NCBI GenBank assembly: GCA_947497495.1
Contig: CANMGT010000001.1
Span: 1,054,001 to 1,118,000 of the forward strand
DNA from: an uncultured Lentibacter sp.
GTDB taxonomy: Bacteria > Pseudomonadota > Alphaproteobacteria > Rhodobacterales > Rhodobacteraceae
Direction of reading: 5' to 3'
Length of the DNA: 64,000 nucleotides
The position numbers were made by a program, and so were the translations under genes. The first letter of the stretch is position 1; every line of letters begins with the position of its first letter. Positions 20,501 to 28,255 of this stretch are shown here, piece by piece. The notes under the pieces were generated by a model, which saw nothing but the letters and a program-made list of their open reading frames with translations, had not been told where the DNA came from and searched no databases.

Positions 20501-20648
20501 TGGCACTGGCCTTGACGCCGTTGAGGAAGCCGCGCGTGAAGAGCTGTTCAGCCTGTTCCCCGAGTTGCGCAGCAACCACGGCGGATATGGCGAGACCGCA
20601 CGGATGTGTCTGAAAGCCCATGAAAGCCGCCTGCTCCGGCTGCGCTAA
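11580..20648 (+). CDS. Giant RTX calcium-binding protein with VHL-like insert and C-terminal Hint domain
   Basis: Predicted secreted or surface protein of 3022 residues, very acidic. Order: a beta-rich N-terminal domain (about 1-180); a first DTDGDG/TSP3-like calcium stretch (183-208); a beta domain of the type SWTLYD...GDGL (213-315); more TSP3-like repeats (322-470). Six RTX cassettes follow, starting at residues 476, 1004, 1483, 1916, 2210 and 2626 with a [N/D]YIVEGTA...GDP[D/E]GD header and filled with GGxGxDxI/L nonapeptides. A non-RTX insert at about 615-686 resembles the VHL beta domain. A Hint domain begins at Cys2838 ([10 protein letters not shown]) and contains [10 protein letters not shown]. 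There is no N-terminal signal peptide, as expected for type I secretion, but no ABC/HlyD genes are in the window. Likely an adhesin or matrix protein; function inferred. Confidence 0.85.
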   Translation: MAVLDNAIWVNGSTGFAENGTTVVNDGAASTTVTATFTANSFDETQSGYNIAELGAFGVTDPITASYDFSQPVENLTFDFQHVNGDEVNYDDMWTIYAYDENGDLIPSADIIAAISGLNQDIVYANPDGSVTIESEGGNVNNVTFSYDGLISQIDLTFDNGPDAPSTGGSGITDFTFDVPLDTDGDGIQDSADVDDDGDGILDVDEGATTSTPSTITISFDGDNYSSSESSWTLYDASGTVIASQAAGTLSDGVTVTNVNVTDLGSYSLVVDDTFGDGLAETGPAGYTIAIDGTIVHTSAPSENFGTQQTVDFDVLATETTTDSDGDGIADHLDLDSDNDGITDNVEAQTTAGYVAPTGTDTDGDGLDDAYEGTGGLTPVDTDGDGTADVLDTDSDNDGLTDAAEAGHGVTQAAIDASADTDGDGIMDVVDDVVGWDVNDTDVDGTGASTLTDSDGDGSGTAPMTDDVDFRDATVPNYIVEGTAAGELIDGSYFGDPDGDVIDNNDHSDSTNDDSVVAGAGNDTIKSGQGNDTVQAGIGDDLVYADDGSDSVFGDAGQDTLSGGRGDDAVEGGSGDDQILGGKGVDTLSGDDGNDVILGDAIAVDLIAEASGTSVIATTLTVQNATDEPIDLVWISESGALVTYYTLSPGEVYAQPTYEEHNWLLVDSDGNYLDLIHVADETFVSWNNNNGDDISGGAGNDTIDGMFGNDTISGGSGDDSIDGGSGDDRVFGSDGSDTIFGGAGDDTLDGDDAFATGGADSIDGGAGNDQIIGDVGNDSLYGGTGNDTVYAGADDDLVYGEAGDDQLYGEAGNDYISGGDGNDLVVAGDGGDDIDGGAGDDTVFGEAGGDNIDGDAGNDSLSGGTGQDSIWGGTGNDTIDGGSENDALYGGAGDDSIIGGTGADFISLSGGADTVDAGDDADNIVVDASSYADGTTVTVDGGTGGVDNDTLNLTDFTYYTSLTETTDADGDSTSGSVTVQDASGNLITFNFTEIENLILPPIAPDYIVEGTSGDDTIDAAYVGDPEGDLIDSNDHSDGSNDDSVLAGAGNDSVASGAGDDTVYGGVGSDSVSGGTGDDIVFLEGGNDSFGDWFTDAGNDTVYGGDGDDYINGAVGNDELYGDAGDDFIFGGVGDDTLSGGTGNDELWITDDHDTDVLFGGEDVGDGDVDTVVFNNEDSTLGVSVTATGDETGTYTFNGTPTTGTYSEIEGITGTDTADTIDMSADSSGVVVDGAAGEDSITGGSGNDSIAGGEDADLILLEDGFGDDTIFGGEGVTTGVDSDTVDAGAVTTDMSVTFSGSEAGSITSGADTATFSEIENVFTGSGNDTVDASSDTAGVGLFGNEGDDSIIGGSGDDYIDGGVGADTLDGGAGNDTLDVGADSDRDVVVLADGDGDDTVSNFDLTDSGDGTTIDQLDVSGLTSDGGTTPVNVDDVTVTDTNGDGTGDAILTFPGGESITLVGVLPGEVDDPAELEAIGIPAPNLNYIVEGTAGADNIGAAYVGDPEGDMIDSNDHSDGSNDDSVTAGAGDDSVFSGAGDDTVLGEAGNDVLQTGLGNDVIYGGTGNDSVYAENGDDTVYGGDGDDLIAASIGSDSFFGEAGDDTIYGGGYTGVGGDTIDGGIGNDVISGGGGSDSLLGDLGNDVIDGDSDEDTIRGGMGDDTIDGGTGNDSLHGNEGNDSILGGTGNDSIYGETGNDYVSGGDGNDSIEGNEGDDTLSGGAGDDFVRGSFGNDSIISDAGDDYLWGGFGDDTFSYTDGFGNDTIEGEEANEVDGDTLDLSGVTADLTVDLTSANPEAGTFTDGTATTSFVEIENIILGAGNDTLVLGTGGGADTVEGFTAPTDNGDGTFTAYDVLDVSTLTDVNGAIVNTDDVTVTDDGSGNAVLTFPSGESLTLVGVTPAELSDPAALEAIGIVQPDYIVEGTAAGELIDGTYLGDPEGDIVDGDDDALGGNTDSIQAGAGDDTVLSYVANDTIDGGAGNDSVDAGAGDDQIFGGTGNDTLQGWFGDDNLVGGDGADSLIGWTGDDTLIGGTGNDTIEGGDDQDWIVLENGFGDDVIDGGDGGVTDFDILDLTNVTTDTTIDLTSVNPEAGSVTSGADTATFGDIENIILGGGRDTIVLADGSGSDTVQAFDLTDSGDGTTNDQLDVSGLTDADGQPVNVADVTVTDTNGDGTGDAILTFPNGESITLSGVSPTQVDSHAELEALGIPGLDYVVTGTAGNDTIDGSYTGDPEGDMVDNSDMPDGSNDDSILAGDGSDSVVAGLGDDTVWAGSGDDTVAGGAGEDLIYGEAGNDVLNGGADNDTIVGGLGNDSIEGDTGADSLAGGGGDDTVIGGIGDDWVTGNSGNDTVYGGEGNDSVYGAEGNDVMFGDAGNDSMEGWIGDDTMSGGAGDDYVDGADGDDSLVGNDGNDTLLGGNNGGADTLQGGAGNDSLSAGDGDDLLEGGTGADIQFGEGGDDTFVLEDAFGGDTIQGGETGETNGDTLDLSGVTSDLTVDLTSNDPEAGTVSDGTDTATFTQIENIVLGAGTDTVVLADGSGSDTVEGFEAPTDAGGGAFTGNDQLDVSGMTNADGDPVNVHDVTVTDTNGDGTGDAILTFPNGESITLVGVAPADVDSYNALVALGIPGTDEIVSGTAAGDIINGSYTGDPDGDMVDAGDNSAGTNDDSIEAGAGDDVVLAGDGDDSVLGETGNDSLIGEGGNDVLDGGIGDDTLFGGLGNDTVLGGAGNDSLYGNGGADSLDGGDGDDTIRVSSGDTATGGDGDDTFSIDSLLLDGTAINITGGEGGETVGDTLDFGGLIGFGDITYTNTDPGVGGGMSGSATLSDGTVVTFDEIENVIICFTEGTRIATPRGVREVEDIAIGDLVVTRDHGLQPVRWVGKRTVPAIGSLAPIRFETGALGNERPLYVSPQHRMLVHGHEASLLFGESEVLATAKHLVNGGSVTQAQGGEVTYVHILFDQHEVIYAEGSPSESFFPGGTGLDAVEEAAREELFSLFPELRSNHGGYGETARMCLKAHESRLLRLR
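13005..20087 (+). repeat. Six homologous RTX cassettes within the giant gene
   Basis: Units begin at 13005, 14589, 16026, 17325, 18207 and 19455; they are about 1584, 1437, 1299, 882, 1248 and 633 bp long. Each opens with a header such as [32 protein letters not shown]. Most close with a block reading DLTDSGDGT...QLDVSGLT then [20 protein letters not shown] and GESITLVGV, best seen near 15.9, 17.2, 18.1 and 19.3 kb. The number of RTX nonapeptides varies between units, as expected from duplication followed by repeat loss or gain. Confidence 0.85.
13422..13637 (+). other. VHL-beta-like domain coding segment inside RTX cassette 1
   Basis: Residues about 615-686 of the giant protein interrupt the RTX pattern. 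The pattern [28 protein letters not shown], then [16 protein letters not shown], is that of the von Hippel-Lindau beta domain: a polar N, a VW-x-x-x-x-G turn, Y-x-TL-x-PG and QTY-x-x-H-x-W. RTX repeats resume at [11 protein letters not shown]. Confidence 0.6.
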
Positions 20649-20668
20649 CCGCATAAGCGATTAGCCCG

Positions 20669-20709
20669 CACCCCTCTGCTGCTGCTGCCAGTTTCGCGGT
20701 GGAGGGGTG
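20669..20709 (+). terminator. Possible terminator between the RTX gene and recR
   Basis: Perfect eight-base arms CACCCCTC (20669-20676) and GAGGGGTG (20702-20709) enclose a 25-base loop between the convergent RTX and recR genes. There is no U-run on the plus side, so it is only a weak intrinsic terminator candidate. Confidence 0.4.
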
Positions 20710-20712
20710 TGT

Positions 20713-21309
20713 TCAGATTTCCTTGCGCGCGTTGAGCGCGGCTGAAATCGTACCATCATCAAGGTAGTCAAGCTCACCGCCGATCGGAACGCCCTGCGCG
20801 AGCGTGGTAAGTTTAACGCGGCCCTCGAGCTGGTCGGCGATGTAATGCGCCGTTGTTTGCCCGTCTATCGTGGCACTCACGGCGAGGATCACCTCAGTGA
20901 CGCCTTCGTTCTCGATCCGGCTTTCGAGCATCGGGATGCGCAAGTCTTCTGGCCCGATAGAATCGAGCGCCGAGAGCGTGCCACCCAGAACATGGTAGCG
21001 GCCCTTGAACACGTTGGTGCGCTCCATTGCCCACAGATCGGCCACGTCTTCAACGACACAGATTTCACCTGTTGCGCGCTTGTTGGACAGGCAGATGTCG
21101 CAGACATCTGTGGTGCCGATGTTGCCGCAGCGCACGCACTCGCGCGCCGTGACGGCGACGGTTTGCATCAGGTCGGCCAGCGGCGTGAGTTGCAGCGCAC
21201 GTTTGCGGATAAGGTGCAACACAGCGCGCCGCGCCGAGCGCGGGCCAAGCCCCGGCAGCTTTGACATCATCTCGATAAGAGCGTCGATATCGCGGGTGGA
21301 GTTATTCAT
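20713..21309 (-). CDS. recR: Recombination mediator RecR
   Basis: RecR, 198 residues, acts with RecO/RecF to load RecA at single-strand gaps. The N-terminal helix-hairpin-helix is [20 protein letters not shown]. The zinc finger is [16 protein letters not shown]. The TOPRIM domain contains [20 protein letters not shown] and [19 protein letters not shown]. The length is standard. It lies at the end of the dnaX...ybaB...recR group; recR after ybaB is a near-universal arrangement, here with a short hairpin repeat between the two. Confidence 0.97.
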   Translation of the reverse strand: MNNSTRDIDALIEMMSKLPGLGPRSARRAVLHLIRKRALQLTPLADLMQTVAVTARECVRCGNIGTTDVCDICLSNKRATGEICVVEDVADLWAMERTNVFKGRYHVLGGTLSALDSIGPEDLRIPMLESRIENEGVTEVILAVSATIDGQTTAHYIADQLEGRVKLTTLAQGVPIGGELDYLDDGTISAALNARKEI

Positions 21310-21329
21310 CGTGGGCGCGGTTCTTTCTA

Positions 21330-21387
21330 TCGGACCGGGCGGGGGGCCAGCCCCCGAACCTCCCGGGATATTTTTGGCAATAGGAAA
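21330..21387 (+). repeat. Dispersed intergenic repeat, copy C
   Basis: Contains the hairpin GGGGGC-CA-GCCCCC, then CTCCCGGGATATTTTTGGCA and ATAGGAAAG, matching the other copies. It lies in the 84-bp gap between ybaB and recR on the opposite strand to both genes. Confidence 0.65.
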
Positions 21388-21393
21388 GCCGGA

Positions 21394-21738
21394 TCAGAAG
21401 GGCAGCTTCATGTCTTTCGGGAGGCCCAAGCTTTCGGTGATGCGTGTCATCTCGTCCTGCGCTTTTTGGCTGGCCTTGGCCTGTGCGTCTTTGATCGCGG
21501 CGAGGATCAGGTCTTCCACGACTTCTTTTTCGTCGGGTTGAAAGATTGACGGGTCTATGTCGAGGCCCTTGAGCTCGCCTTTGGCCGAGCAGGTTGCTTT
21601 GACAAGGCCCGCGCCGCTTTCGCCAGTCACCATGAGGTTGTGCAGCTCTTCCTGCATTGCCTCCATCTGCTTTTGCATTTGTTGTGCTTTTTTCATCATG
21701 CCGGCCATGTCGCCGAGTTGGCCAAGTCCTTTGAGCAT
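21394..21738 (-). CDS. ybaB: YbaB/EbfC nucleoid-associated protein
   Basis: Small DNA-binding nucleoid-associated protein, 114 residues, forming a dimer with two helical tweezers. The signature GLGQLGDMAGMMKKAQQMQK then QMEAMQEEL, the beta sheet GESGAGLVKATCSAKGELKG, and VEDLILAAIKDAQAK are all typical. Located upstream of recR as in most bacteria. Its upstream gap to the NUDIX gene is 75 bp, so it may have its own promoter. Confidence 0.96.
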   Translation of the reverse strand: MLKGLGQLGDMAGMMKKAQQMQKQMEAMQEELHNLMVTGESGAGLVKATCSAKGELKGLDIDPSIFQPDEKEVVEDLILAAIKDAQAKASQKAQDEMTRITESLGLPKDMKLPF

Positions 21739-21813
21739 TGGTGTCTCCTTGCGTGTTGGTGTTGTGAACCTAGATAGGCCTTGCCGCTTGTCAGGGCAAG
21801 TTGTGAGCGCAAG

Positions 21814-22248
21814 CTACCAGCCGAATTCCGAGTAGTGCTGGCCTTGCCGGATGTGGCCAAGGGCCGCGCGGATATAGGGGATTGTCGTGTCTGGCAGGGC
21901 GTTGCGCGGTGTCCATGTGAGGGCGGCGCATTTTTCGGGTTCCATGTTGGTGGGGGTGCCGCGCCATGTTTTGGGCGTGAAGAACAGCGAGACGCGCTCA
22001 CTGTCGGAGTTGCGGTGCATCATGTGCGAGAGGATGAGATCATCGGGGGCGATGGTGAGGCCGGCTTCTTCTTGCGCCTCTCGCGACATGGCTTCCCGAA
22101 ACGTCTCGCCGCCGTCAACATGGCCCGCGACGAGGCCCCAAGAGCCGTCCATATAGCCTGTGTTTTGACGCAGAAGCATCAAAAGCTCACCGTCGTGCTC
22201 AAGCACGAGGTGCGCTTCCGCGATGAATTTGAAGCGCTGTTCAAACAA
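21814..22248 (-). CDS. NUDIX hydrolase
   Basis: Pyrophosphohydrolase of the NUDIX superfamily, 144 residues. The Nudix box is complete: GHVDGGETFREAMSREAQEE then AGL (G-x5-E-x7-REVxEEAG-type), with the metal-binding Glu residues present. Substrate (an NDP-sugar, oxidised nucleotide or other NDP-X) cannot be read. Its start overlaps the end of the upstream dioxygenase gene by 8 bp, and that gene overlaps dnaX, so the three are translationally coupled. Confidence 0.93.
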   Translation of the reverse strand: MFEQRFKFIAEAHLVLEHDGELLMLLRQNTGYMDGSWGLVAGHVDGGETFREAMSREAQEEAGLTIAPDDLILSHMMHRNSDSERVSLFFTPKTWRGTPTNMEPEKCAALTWTPRNALPDTTIPYIRAALGHIRQGQHYSEFGW

Positions 22249-23113
22249 TGCGCACCGCTTTCAGCCCGTCAGAATCTGTGACCGAACAGCAGATTGACTT
22301 GAGCGTGCGCGGTTCGGAATAGTCCCACGGACGGCCACGGTGCAGGACTGCGCGCTCGTCCCACAACAGCACATCGCCGACCTGCCAGTTGTGCGAGTAG
22401 ACGGCCTCGGGGCGCGTGCAATGCTCAATCGCGCCGTCGATGGCGTTTTGGCCCTCGGCGAGGCCCAAGCCTTCGATCGAGAAGCTGTGGGAGGCGATGA
22501 ACAGAGCCTCTTCGCCTGTCACCGGATTGGGCCAAATCGCGCGCCACGGCCTGTCGGGCCATTTGTTCATTTCGGGCAAGCGGGCCAGTTCGGGCGAAAT
22601 GCGGGCGCGCGAATGAGACAGGCGATGCCAGATGATCGCATCTTGCAATTTGGCCTTGAGCTCGGCGGGCATACTGGCCCAGCCAGCGCGGGTTGAGGCA
22701 AGCTCGGTTTGCCCGCCACCGGAAGGGGGCAGCACCGTGGCTGTGAGGATGTTGATCAACGCGGGTGTCGGCAAAAACGTGCTGTCGGTGTGCCAAAGCA
22801 TGTTGGCCTGCAGGTTGAGCGTGTGCAGATCCATCGCGCCTGTAACGCCCGTCTCGGTTTCGTTGGACACAGCGGAAACTTCAAACGCCACATCGCGGCC
22901 TGCTGCCATTGCGTCGCGGTTTTCGAGCGGGCCAAACAGCTCGGCGAGGCGGGTGTGGGTTGTGTCATCGATGCTTTGCTTGGGAAACAGCAGGGCGGAG
23001 TGCGTTTCAAACGCGGCACGAATGTCAGGGTAGAGGTGCTCGGCGGTAACGTCGTTCAAGTCAACATCATGAACGACAAGGCCAAAGTCGGGGTGAAGCT
23101 GTGTTGTTCGCAT
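22241..23113 (-). CDS. TauD/TfdA-family Fe(II)/2-oxoglutarate dioxygenase
   Basis: Non-haem iron, 2-oxoglutarate-dependent dioxygenase of 290 residues. The iron facial triad is visible: His and Asp in LWHTDSTF and the distal His in AVLHRGRPW. The 2-oxoglutarate Arg is in EPRTLKSICC. The start ATG (23113) shares a base with the dnaX stop (TGATG), so I prefer it to an in-frame ATG 24 bp upstream. The substrate may be a sulfonate, a phenoxyacid or another small acid; nothing nearby decides it. The insertion of this gene and the NUDIX gene between dnaX and ybaB is unusual. Confidence 0.9.
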   Translation of the reverse strand: MRTTQLHPDFGLVVHDVDLNDVTAEHLYPDIRAAFETHSALLFPKQSIDDTTHTRLAELFGPLENRDAMAAGRDVAFEVSAVSNETETGVTGAMDLHTLNLQANMLWHTDSTFLPTPALINILTATVLPPSGGGQTELASTRAGWASMPAELKAKLQDAIIWHRLSHSRARISPELARLPEMNKWPDRPWRAIWPNPVTGEEALFIASHSFSIEGLGLAEGQNAIDGAIEHCTRPEAVYSHNWQVGDVLLWDERAVLHRGRPWDYSEPRTLKSICCSVTDSDGLKAVRIV

Positions 23114-24852
23114 CAGTCTTCCTCGAAGGGGTCCCATTCGTCGTCGACTTCTGGCAGGGCCTCGACTTGCGCTTCTGCCGCGATCTGATCTGCGGTGCGG
23201 ATGCTGATGATCTTGGCACTTGGGAAAGCGTCAAACACGGCGCTGACGAGCGGGTGCGCGCGGGCTTCAGATTGCAGGGCGTTCTCAGCCGCGTCACGCT
23301 TTTCCTTGATGCTTTGTGCGCCGCCTTCGTTGGCGACGATCACGGCCCAGCGGTTGCCTGTCCAGCCCTGAAGGCGTTGGCCAAGGCGCTGGGCGAGGTC
23401 TGCGGGTGCATTCGGGCCCGGCTCGAATGTGATGCGGCCAGGCTGGTAGGAAACGAGGCGCAGGTCTGCTTCGACGTCCATCAGCAACTTGCCGTCGCGT
23501 TGGGCACGGATGAGTTCAACGACATGGTCAAACGTGGGGTAATGCGCAAGGGCCTCTTCCGGGGCTGTAGCGAGGGCGGTAACGCCGCCGCCATTTGAGC
23601 CGCCAACCGTGCCTTGGGCCAAGGCCGAGGCCCCTTGGCTTGCGGTTGGGGCTGATGCGCCTCCGCCGGTTGGCCTTGGTGGCGGCGGTGTGTCGCCCAG
23701 TTTGCGCACCAACTCGTCGGGCGTGGGCAAGTCGGCAACATGGGTCATCCGGATGATCGCCATTTCTGCGGCCATCATCGCGTTGGGGGCGTGCGAGACT
23801 TCCTCAAGCGACTTCAGAAGCATCTGCCACATGCGGGCCAGAACCCGCAGGCCGAGGCTGTCGGCGTAGCCTTGGCCGCGCGCGCGCTCGTCAGGGGAGA
23901 CTGTTGGGTCGTTCGCGACATCGGGCGTGATTTTGACAACAGACACCCAATGGGTCAGTTCGGCGAGGTCACGCAGAACGGCGAGCGGGTCGGCTCCGTC
24001 GGCGTATTGCGCGGCTAGCTCTGTGAGCGCGCCGGAAGCGTCGCCGCGCATGATCATTTCGAACAAGTCCATCACGCGGCCACGATCGGCGAGGCCAAGC
24101 ATGGCGCGGACTTGCTCGGCGGTGGTTTCACCGGCGCCGTGGCTGATGGCTTGGTCGAGCAGCGAAGTGGCGTCGCGGGCCGAGCCTTCGGCGGCGCGGG
24201 TGATCAGGGCCAGCGCGTCTTCCGCGATCTGCGCATTCTCACCGTCAGCGATGCGGCGCAGCATGGCTATCTGGTCTTCCGGCTCGATGCGGCGCAAGTC
24301 AAACCGCTGGCAACGCGACAGCACTGTGACTGGCACTTTGCGGATTTCTGTCGTCGCGAAGATGAATTTCACATGCTCGGGCGGCTCTTCCAGAGTCTTG
24401 AGCAGCGCGTTGAAAGCCGAGGTGGACAGCATGTGCACCTCATCGATGATGTAGATCTTGTAGCGCGCCGAGGCAGCACGGTAGGCGACGGAATCGATGA
24501 TCTCGCGAATGTCGTTCACACCGGTGCGTGAAGCGGCGTCCATTTCCATCACGTCAACGTGGCGGCCTTCCATGATCGCGACGCAGTGTTCGCAGACACC
24601 GCATGGCTCGGTCGTGGGGCCTCCGTTTCCGTCGGGGCCGATGCAGTTCATGCCTTTGGCGATGATCCTTGCGGTCGTTGTTTTGCCGGTGCCGCGGATG
24701 CCTGTCATGATGAAGGCCTGCGCGATGCGATCAGCTTCAAAGGCATTTTTGAGCGTGCGCACCATGGCCTCTTGGCCGACAAGATCAGCAAAAGTCTCGG
24801 GGCGGTATTTGCGCGCGAGAACTTGATAGGCTGGTTTGGCTGTCTCGGTCAT
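23113..24852 (-). CDS. dnaX: DNA polymerase III subunit gamma/tau
   Basis: Clamp-loader ATPase of the replicative polymerase, 579 residues from the ATG at 24852 (MTETAKPAYQVLARKYRPET). I chose it over an upstream in-frame start because homologues begin there and a GGGAAAG site precedes it. Walker A is GIRGTGKTT, the four-Cys zinc module includes CGVCEHC, Walker B is IDEVHMLS, and sensor 1 and the SRC motif lie in FIFATTEIRKVPVTVLSRCQ. The Pro/Gly-rich linker near residues 400-445 and the C-terminal domain ending in DDEWDPFEED correspond to the tau part. First gene of a coupled minus-strand run. Confidence 0.97.
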   Translation of the reverse strand: MTETAKPAYQVLARKYRPETFADLVGQEAMVRTLKNAFEADRIAQAFIMTGIRGTGKTTTARIIAKGMNCIGPDGNGGPTTEPCGVCEHCVAIMEGRHVDVMEMDAASRTGVNDIREIIDSVAYRAASARYKIYIIDEVHMLSTSAFNALLKTLEEPPEHVKFIFATTEIRKVPVTVLSRCQRFDLRRIEPEDQIAMLRRIADGENAQIAEDALALITRAAEGSARDATSLLDQAISHGAGETTAEQVRAMLGLADRGRVMDLFEMIMRGDASGALTELAAQYADGADPLAVLRDLAELTHWVSVVKITPDVANDPTVSPDERARGQGYADSLGLRVLARMWQMLLKSLEEVSHAPNAMMAAEMAIIRMTHVADLPTPDELVRKLGDTPPPPRPTGGGASAPTASQGASALAQGTVGGSNGGGVTALATAPEEALAHYPTFDHVVELIRAQRDGKLLMDVEADLRLVSYQPGRITFEPGPNAPADLAQRLGQRLQGWTGNRWAVIVANEGGAQSIKEKRDAAENALQSEARAHPLVSAVFDAFPSAKIISIRTADQIAAEAQVEALPEVDDEWDPFEED

Positions 24853-24921
24853 GGCTGCTTTCCCGGATTCGACGTCATGGCAAGGTAGCGGCCTGCGCAA
24901 GCGAGGTCTAGCGCAACCCGC

Positions 24922-25287
24922 TCAGATCATCCAGAGAACGACGCCTGTAAGCACGATTGCGAAAGAGACGATCGCAGAGATCAGAGAGAATGATGTCCGG
25001 CCGCCTGTTTCGCTATCATTTTCGCTGAGCTTGTCGCGTGTCGCGCATGCGCGGTTGCGGGCTGACCAGACAAAGACAAGACCGACCAGCAGGAACAGCG
25101 TGGCGACGAGCTTAGGCAGCCATGTCGGGGAGAGTTCGCCAAACACGGCGTTAAAACCGATGGCGACGCCGACCGAGCCAAGCGCTGTCCCGATCCACGA
25201 AGAGAACGAGCGCTCGGATGACATCAGCGTGCGGTCTTCCGACCACTCGGTGCGCTGCTTGGAAAGTTCGGTCGATTCATCGGACAT
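24922..25287 (-). CDS. DUF202-family membrane protein
   Basis: Small inner-membrane protein of 121 residues with three hydrophobic helices (about 35-52, 60-76 and 98-119). The segment RTEWSEDRTLMSSERSFSSW-IGTALGS is a variant of the DUF202 signature (R-x-x-x-A-x-x-R-T-x-x-A-W-x-R-T). Function of the family is unknown; the E. coli relative is YidH. It lies upstream of dnaX on the same strand with a 69-bp gap, but the association is probably incidental. Confidence 0.7.
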   Translation of the reverse strand: MSDESTELSKQRTEWSEDRTLMSSERSFSSWIGTALGSVGVAIGFNAVFGELSPTWLPKLVATLFLLVGLVFVWSARNRACATRDKLSENDSETGGRTSFSLISAIVSFAIVLTGVVLWMI

Positions 25288-25451
25288 GTGGATAGGTTAG
25301 AGAGCTGGGGGCGGCGCGTCTAACGGGTTTCGAGCTGCACTGTTGCACCCGCGCCGCGCGGCTCGCGTAGGAGCGCTTTGCGAGCGAGCGCTTGGCAGCG
25401 GCGGCGAAATGCGCCAAATTGGCGGGGTAATTCTTTGGGTTGGGTAAAACT

Positions 25452-26291
25452 ATGAGACTTCGGGGTGTGCGGGGAAGCCGCAATGTAGAAGACAGACGCC
25501 GTGTCAGCGGCAAGGGCGCGGGCATTGGCGGCGTTGGCCTGCTGGTTGTTCTGGCGGTCGGGTATTTCGCCGGCATCGACGTGACGCCACTGCTAGAGGG
25601 GCAGGGCGGCTTGGGGCAACAAACCTCGACGTCACGCGAGCTAACGCAGGCAGAGCAGCAAGAAGGCGAGTTTGCGACCCGAGTTCTGGCAACCACCGAG
25701 GAGGTCTGGGGTCAGCTCTATCCGAAGATCACGGGCAAGGCCTACGAGCCGCCTGTCATGGTGCTCTATTCGGGTGTAACGCAAAGCCCTTGCGGCGGCG
25801 CGAGCGGGGCGACAGGCCCGTTCTATTGCCCTGCGGACGAGAAAACCTACCTCGACACAGCCTTTTTCACGACCATGCGCCAACAGCTCGGCGCGGGGGG
25901 CGACTTTGCGGCGGCTTATGTGATCGCCCATGAGGTTGCCCACCATGTGCAACACGAACTCGGCATTCTGCCCAAGGTTAACCAGCGGCGCCAAGCTGTC
26001 GGGCAGGTAGAAGCCAACGCGCTGACCGTGCGGCTCGAGCTTCAGGCAGATTGCCTGAGTGGCGTTTGGGCGCGGTCTGTGAAAGGCCTGATGGAGAACG
26101 GCGACCTCAACGAAGCGCTCAACGCGGCCAAGCAGATCGGCGATGACACTTTGCAGCGCAACGCCGGGCGCGTGCCGCAGCCGCACACGTTTACACACGG
26201 CACAAGCGAACAGCGCCAGCGCTGGTTTGGCATCGGCTTCAAAAGTGGTGACCCGAACTCTTGCGATACTTTCAGCGCGCAGCGGCTCTAA
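25452..26291 (+). CDS. Neutral zinc metallopeptidase (YpfJ family)
   Basis: Membrane-anchored, probably periplasmic protein of 279 residues. An N-terminal basic stretch (RLRGVRGSRNVEDRR) precedes one transmembrane helix (GIGGVGLLVVLAVGYFAGI). The peptidase domain carries the zinc motif HEVAHHVQ with a downstream LELQADCLSG, whose Asp/Glu is the likely third ligand, plus PFYCPADEKTYLD typical of the family. The ATG at 25452 (MRLRG) is preferred to a TTG four codons upstream. The next gene starts immediately after its stop codon (TAA-ATG), so they form an operon. Substrate unknown. Confidence 0.9.
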   Translation: MRLRGVRGSRNVEDRRRVSGKGAGIGGVGLLVVLAVGYFAGIDVTPLLEGQGGLGQQTSTSRELTQAEQQEGEFATRVLATTEEVWGQLYPKITGKAYEPPVMVLYSGVTQSPCGGASGATGPFYCPADEKTYLDTAFFTTMRQQLGAGGDFAAAYVIAHEVAHHVQHELGILPKVNQRRQAVGQVEANALTVRLELQADCLSGVWARSVKGLMENGDLNEALNAAKQIGDDTLQRNAGRVPQPHTFTHGTSEQRQRWFGIGFKSGDPNSCDTFSAQRL

Positions 26292-26792
26292 ATGTCTGAG
26301 CTGACTCTCTCGATGTTGTCGGTCGGCGGCGGGACGCTGGCCATTGCCTCTCTGCCGGGGCGGGGCGGCGACTACGCGGCAGACATGAAAGCCTTTGGCG
26401 AGTTCAAACCCAGCCTCGTTATGACGATGGTCACGGAGGCCGAGCTGGGGTTGACGGGTTCTAACGTGTTCGGCGTAGACATTCAGGCGCTTGGAAGCCG
26501 TTGGTTTCACTTGCCCGTGGCAGACTACGGATACCCGACGGGCGCGACTGTGAAGCTCTGGGTGAGCGCAAGTGAGGCGGCGCGCGCGGCCCTCAGAGGC
26601 GGCGGGCGCGTTCTGGTGCATTGCAAGGGCGGGTGCGGGCGCTCTGGCATGGCCGTTTTGCGGCTCATGGTCGAGATGGGCGAAGACCCAAAGCAAGCCT
26701 TGGAGCGTTTGCGGGCTGTGCGGCCCTGTGCGGTGGAAACCGAAGAGCAATTGGGGTGGGCCGTTGCAGGGAAAATCAGCCCCGATTCGTAG
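26292..26792 (+). CDS. Dual-specificity / tyrosine phosphatase-like protein
   Basis: Cytoplasmic Cys-dependent phosphatase of 166 residues. The P-loop is VLVHCKGGCGRSGM (HCx5RS), and a general-acid loop is plausible at LPVADYGYPTG. Similar proteins are annotated as protein tyrosine phosphatases or as ADP-ribosylation/kinase-like regulators in alphaproteobacteria; the substrate is unknown. Its ATG directly abuts the stop of the zinc peptidase gene, which implies coupled translation. Confidence 0.88.
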   Translation: MSELTLSMLSVGGGTLAIASLPGRGGDYAADMKAFGEFKPSLVMTMVTEAELGLTGSNVFGVDIQALGSRWFHLPVADYGYPTGATVKLWVSASEAARAALRGGGRVLVHCKGGCGRSGMAVLRLMVEMGEDPKQALERLRAVRPCAVETEEQLGWAVAGKISPDS

Positions 26793-26899
26793 GTTTTCAC
26801 TACTTTTTCGATACGCAAAACACTTGGTTGGAATATGGACTTACCAATTTTTCAATGTTTTGCGGCAATAATTGCCCAAGAATGCGCCGCAGTCCAAAT

Positions 26900-26920
26900 T
26901 TGGTAAATATATTTTACCAA
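26900..26920. promoter_or_regulatory. Operator upstream of dctPQM (GntR/FadR-type palindrome)
   Basis: Perfect inverted repeat TTGGTAA-ATATATT-TTACCAA, 117 bp before the dctP start, in a notably AT-rich 245-bp intergenic region. The same arms with the same seven-base spacing occur at 33418-33438 before glcD. TGGT...ACCA arms are typical of FadR-subfamily GntR regulators (GlcC, LldR, PdhR). A weaker half-palindrome lies at 26828-26847. Confidence 0.6.
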
Positions 26921-27037
26921 TACTCAGAGATTTTCGTTGTATTCCATCTCTACTTGCTTAGTAATTAACGTCGGAGGGGGCTTGGCCAGACTGGGCCTGT
27001 TCAAAAATCATAACCATATGAAACTCGGAGGATAAAT

Positions 27038-28123
27038 ATGGATCGTCGTAAATTCCTTAAGGGCGCAGCTATCGGTGCGGGTGCAACAGCACTTGCAGCA
27101 CCAGCGCTGGCGCAAGGCGGCAAACAGCTGACAATCGTATCAACATGGCCACGGGACTTCCCGGGTCTGGGTACGTCAGCGCAGCGCCTCGCGGCCCGTA
27201 TCGCACAACTTGGCGATGGTGCGTTCAACGTTGAATATTTCGCAGCCGGCGAACGCGTTGGTGCGTTTGACAGCTTTGACGAAGTTGCTTCAGGCAACTC
27301 GCAAGCCTACATCGCGGCTGACTACTACTGGGGCGGCAAGCACCCGGGCTTCAGCTATTTCACATCTGTTCCATTTGGCATGACCACACCTGAGTGGAAC
27401 GCCTGGGTCAAATTCGGCGGCGGCCAAGAGCTGTGGGACGAAATGTCAGGCGAATTCGGCCTGAAAGCCTTCGCTTGTGGCTCAACCGGTACGCAAGCTG
27501 GCGGTTGGTTCAACAAAGAGATGGAAAGCCCTGACGACTTCAAGGGCCTGAAAATGCGTATGCCGGGCCTTGGCGGTCAGGTTATCTCGAAAATGGGCGC
27601 ATCTTCTGTTTCGCTTCCAGGCGGCCAGATCTACGAAAACCTCGTATCAGGCGCGATCGACGCGACTGAGTGGGTTGGCCCATACAACGACTACTTCATG
27701 AAGTTCTACGAAGCCGCGAAATACTACTACACGGCTGGTATGCACGAGCCAGGTGGTGGCCTTGCGTTCGGCATGAACAAGGAGTGGTATGAAGCGCTTT
27801 CAGACTACGAAAAAGCTGTTCTCGAAGCCGCTTGCATGGAAGAGCACGCAGCTTCGCACGAAGAAAACATCGCGAAGAACGGTGAGTACCTGTCCAAGCT
27901 CGTCAACGACCACGGCGTTCAGGTTCGTGCGTTCAACGACGACATCTGGGATGCCTTCGGTGAAGGTGCTGCGGAAGTGTTTGAAGAAACACGCGATCAC
28001 TCGGCTCTCGCGAGCAAGATCGATGACAGCTTCCAGGCGGCCTTGCGCAGCTACGGTAGCTTCATGATGAACTTCGAAGGCGGCTACGTGAACCAGCGCA
28101 ACCGCGTGCTTGGCATTAGCTAA
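27038..28123 (+). CDS. dctP: TRAP transporter solute-binding protein (DctP/TakP type)
   Basis: Periplasmic binding protein of 361 residues with a twin-arginine signal peptide (MDRRKFLKGAAIGAGATALA, then APALAQ), so it is probably exported folded by Tat. The mature protein follows the TakP-like TRAP family: YYWGGKHPGFSYFTSVPFGM, GGWFNKEMESPDDFKGLKMR (whose Arg is the conserved carboxylate contact) and GAIDATEWVGPYND. That subfamily binds 2-oxo or 2-hydroxy acids, often with a metal ion (TakP, Thermus lactate-binding TTHA0766). The shared operator with glcDEF supports glycolate or lactate as substrate. An intrinsic terminator separates it from dctQ, so it is expected to be made in excess. Confidence 0.93.
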   Translation: MDRRKFLKGAAIGAGATALAAPALAQGGKQLTIVSTWPRDFPGLGTSAQRLAARIAQLGDGAFNVEYFAAGERVGAFDSFDEVASGNSQAYIAADYYWGGKHPGFSYFTSVPFGMTTPEWNAWVKFGGGQELWDEMSGEFGLKAFACGSTGTQAGGWFNKEMESPDDFKGLKMRMPGLGGQVISKMGASSVSLPGGQIYENLVSGAIDATEWVGPYNDYFMKFYEAAKYYYTAGMHEPGGGLAFGMNKEWYEALSDYEKAVLEAACMEEHAASHEENIAKNGEYLSKLVNDHGVQVRAFNDDIWDAFGEGAAEVFEETRDHSALASKIDDSFQAALRSYGSFMMNFEGGYVNQRNRVLGIS

Positions 28124-28141
28124 GCGTTCGGAAACCAAATT

Positions 28142-28171
28142 AGAGCGGGGCTTTTGGGCCTCGCTCTTTTC
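28142..28171 (+). terminator. Partial terminator between dctP and dctQ
   Basis: AGAGCGGGGC (28142-28151), loop TTTTGG, GCCTCGCTCT (28158-28167), then TTTTC. A ten-pair stem with one G-U pair. It probably lets only part of transcription enter dctQM, matching the high demand for the binding protein. Confidence 0.85.
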
Positions 28172-28255
28172 TATACCTACAAGATTTATACGGCATGGCC
28201 GTGTTTCGGGCAAAAGCCCTTGAGACGTGGCGGTGATTTCGGGGAGTGAAGGCAG

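Noticed and set aside
20669..20709. Considered as an attachment site or mobile-element boundary for the giant RTX gene.
   Set aside because: It is a simple inverted repeat between convergent genes; no integrase, target duplication or tRNA is nearby.
24848..24870. On the minus strand the sequence just before dnaX (TCCGGGAAAGCAGCC) resembles the conserved loop of SRP (4.5S) RNA.
   Set aside because: The GGAAGG part of the loop and the flanking paired arms are missing, and the segment overlaps the dnaX ribosome site. It is too short and unpaired for an ffs gene.
25641..26750. 369-codon minus-strand frame opposite the metallopeptidase and phosphatase.
   Set aside because: Shadow of two genes with clear HEVAHH and HCx5RS motifs.
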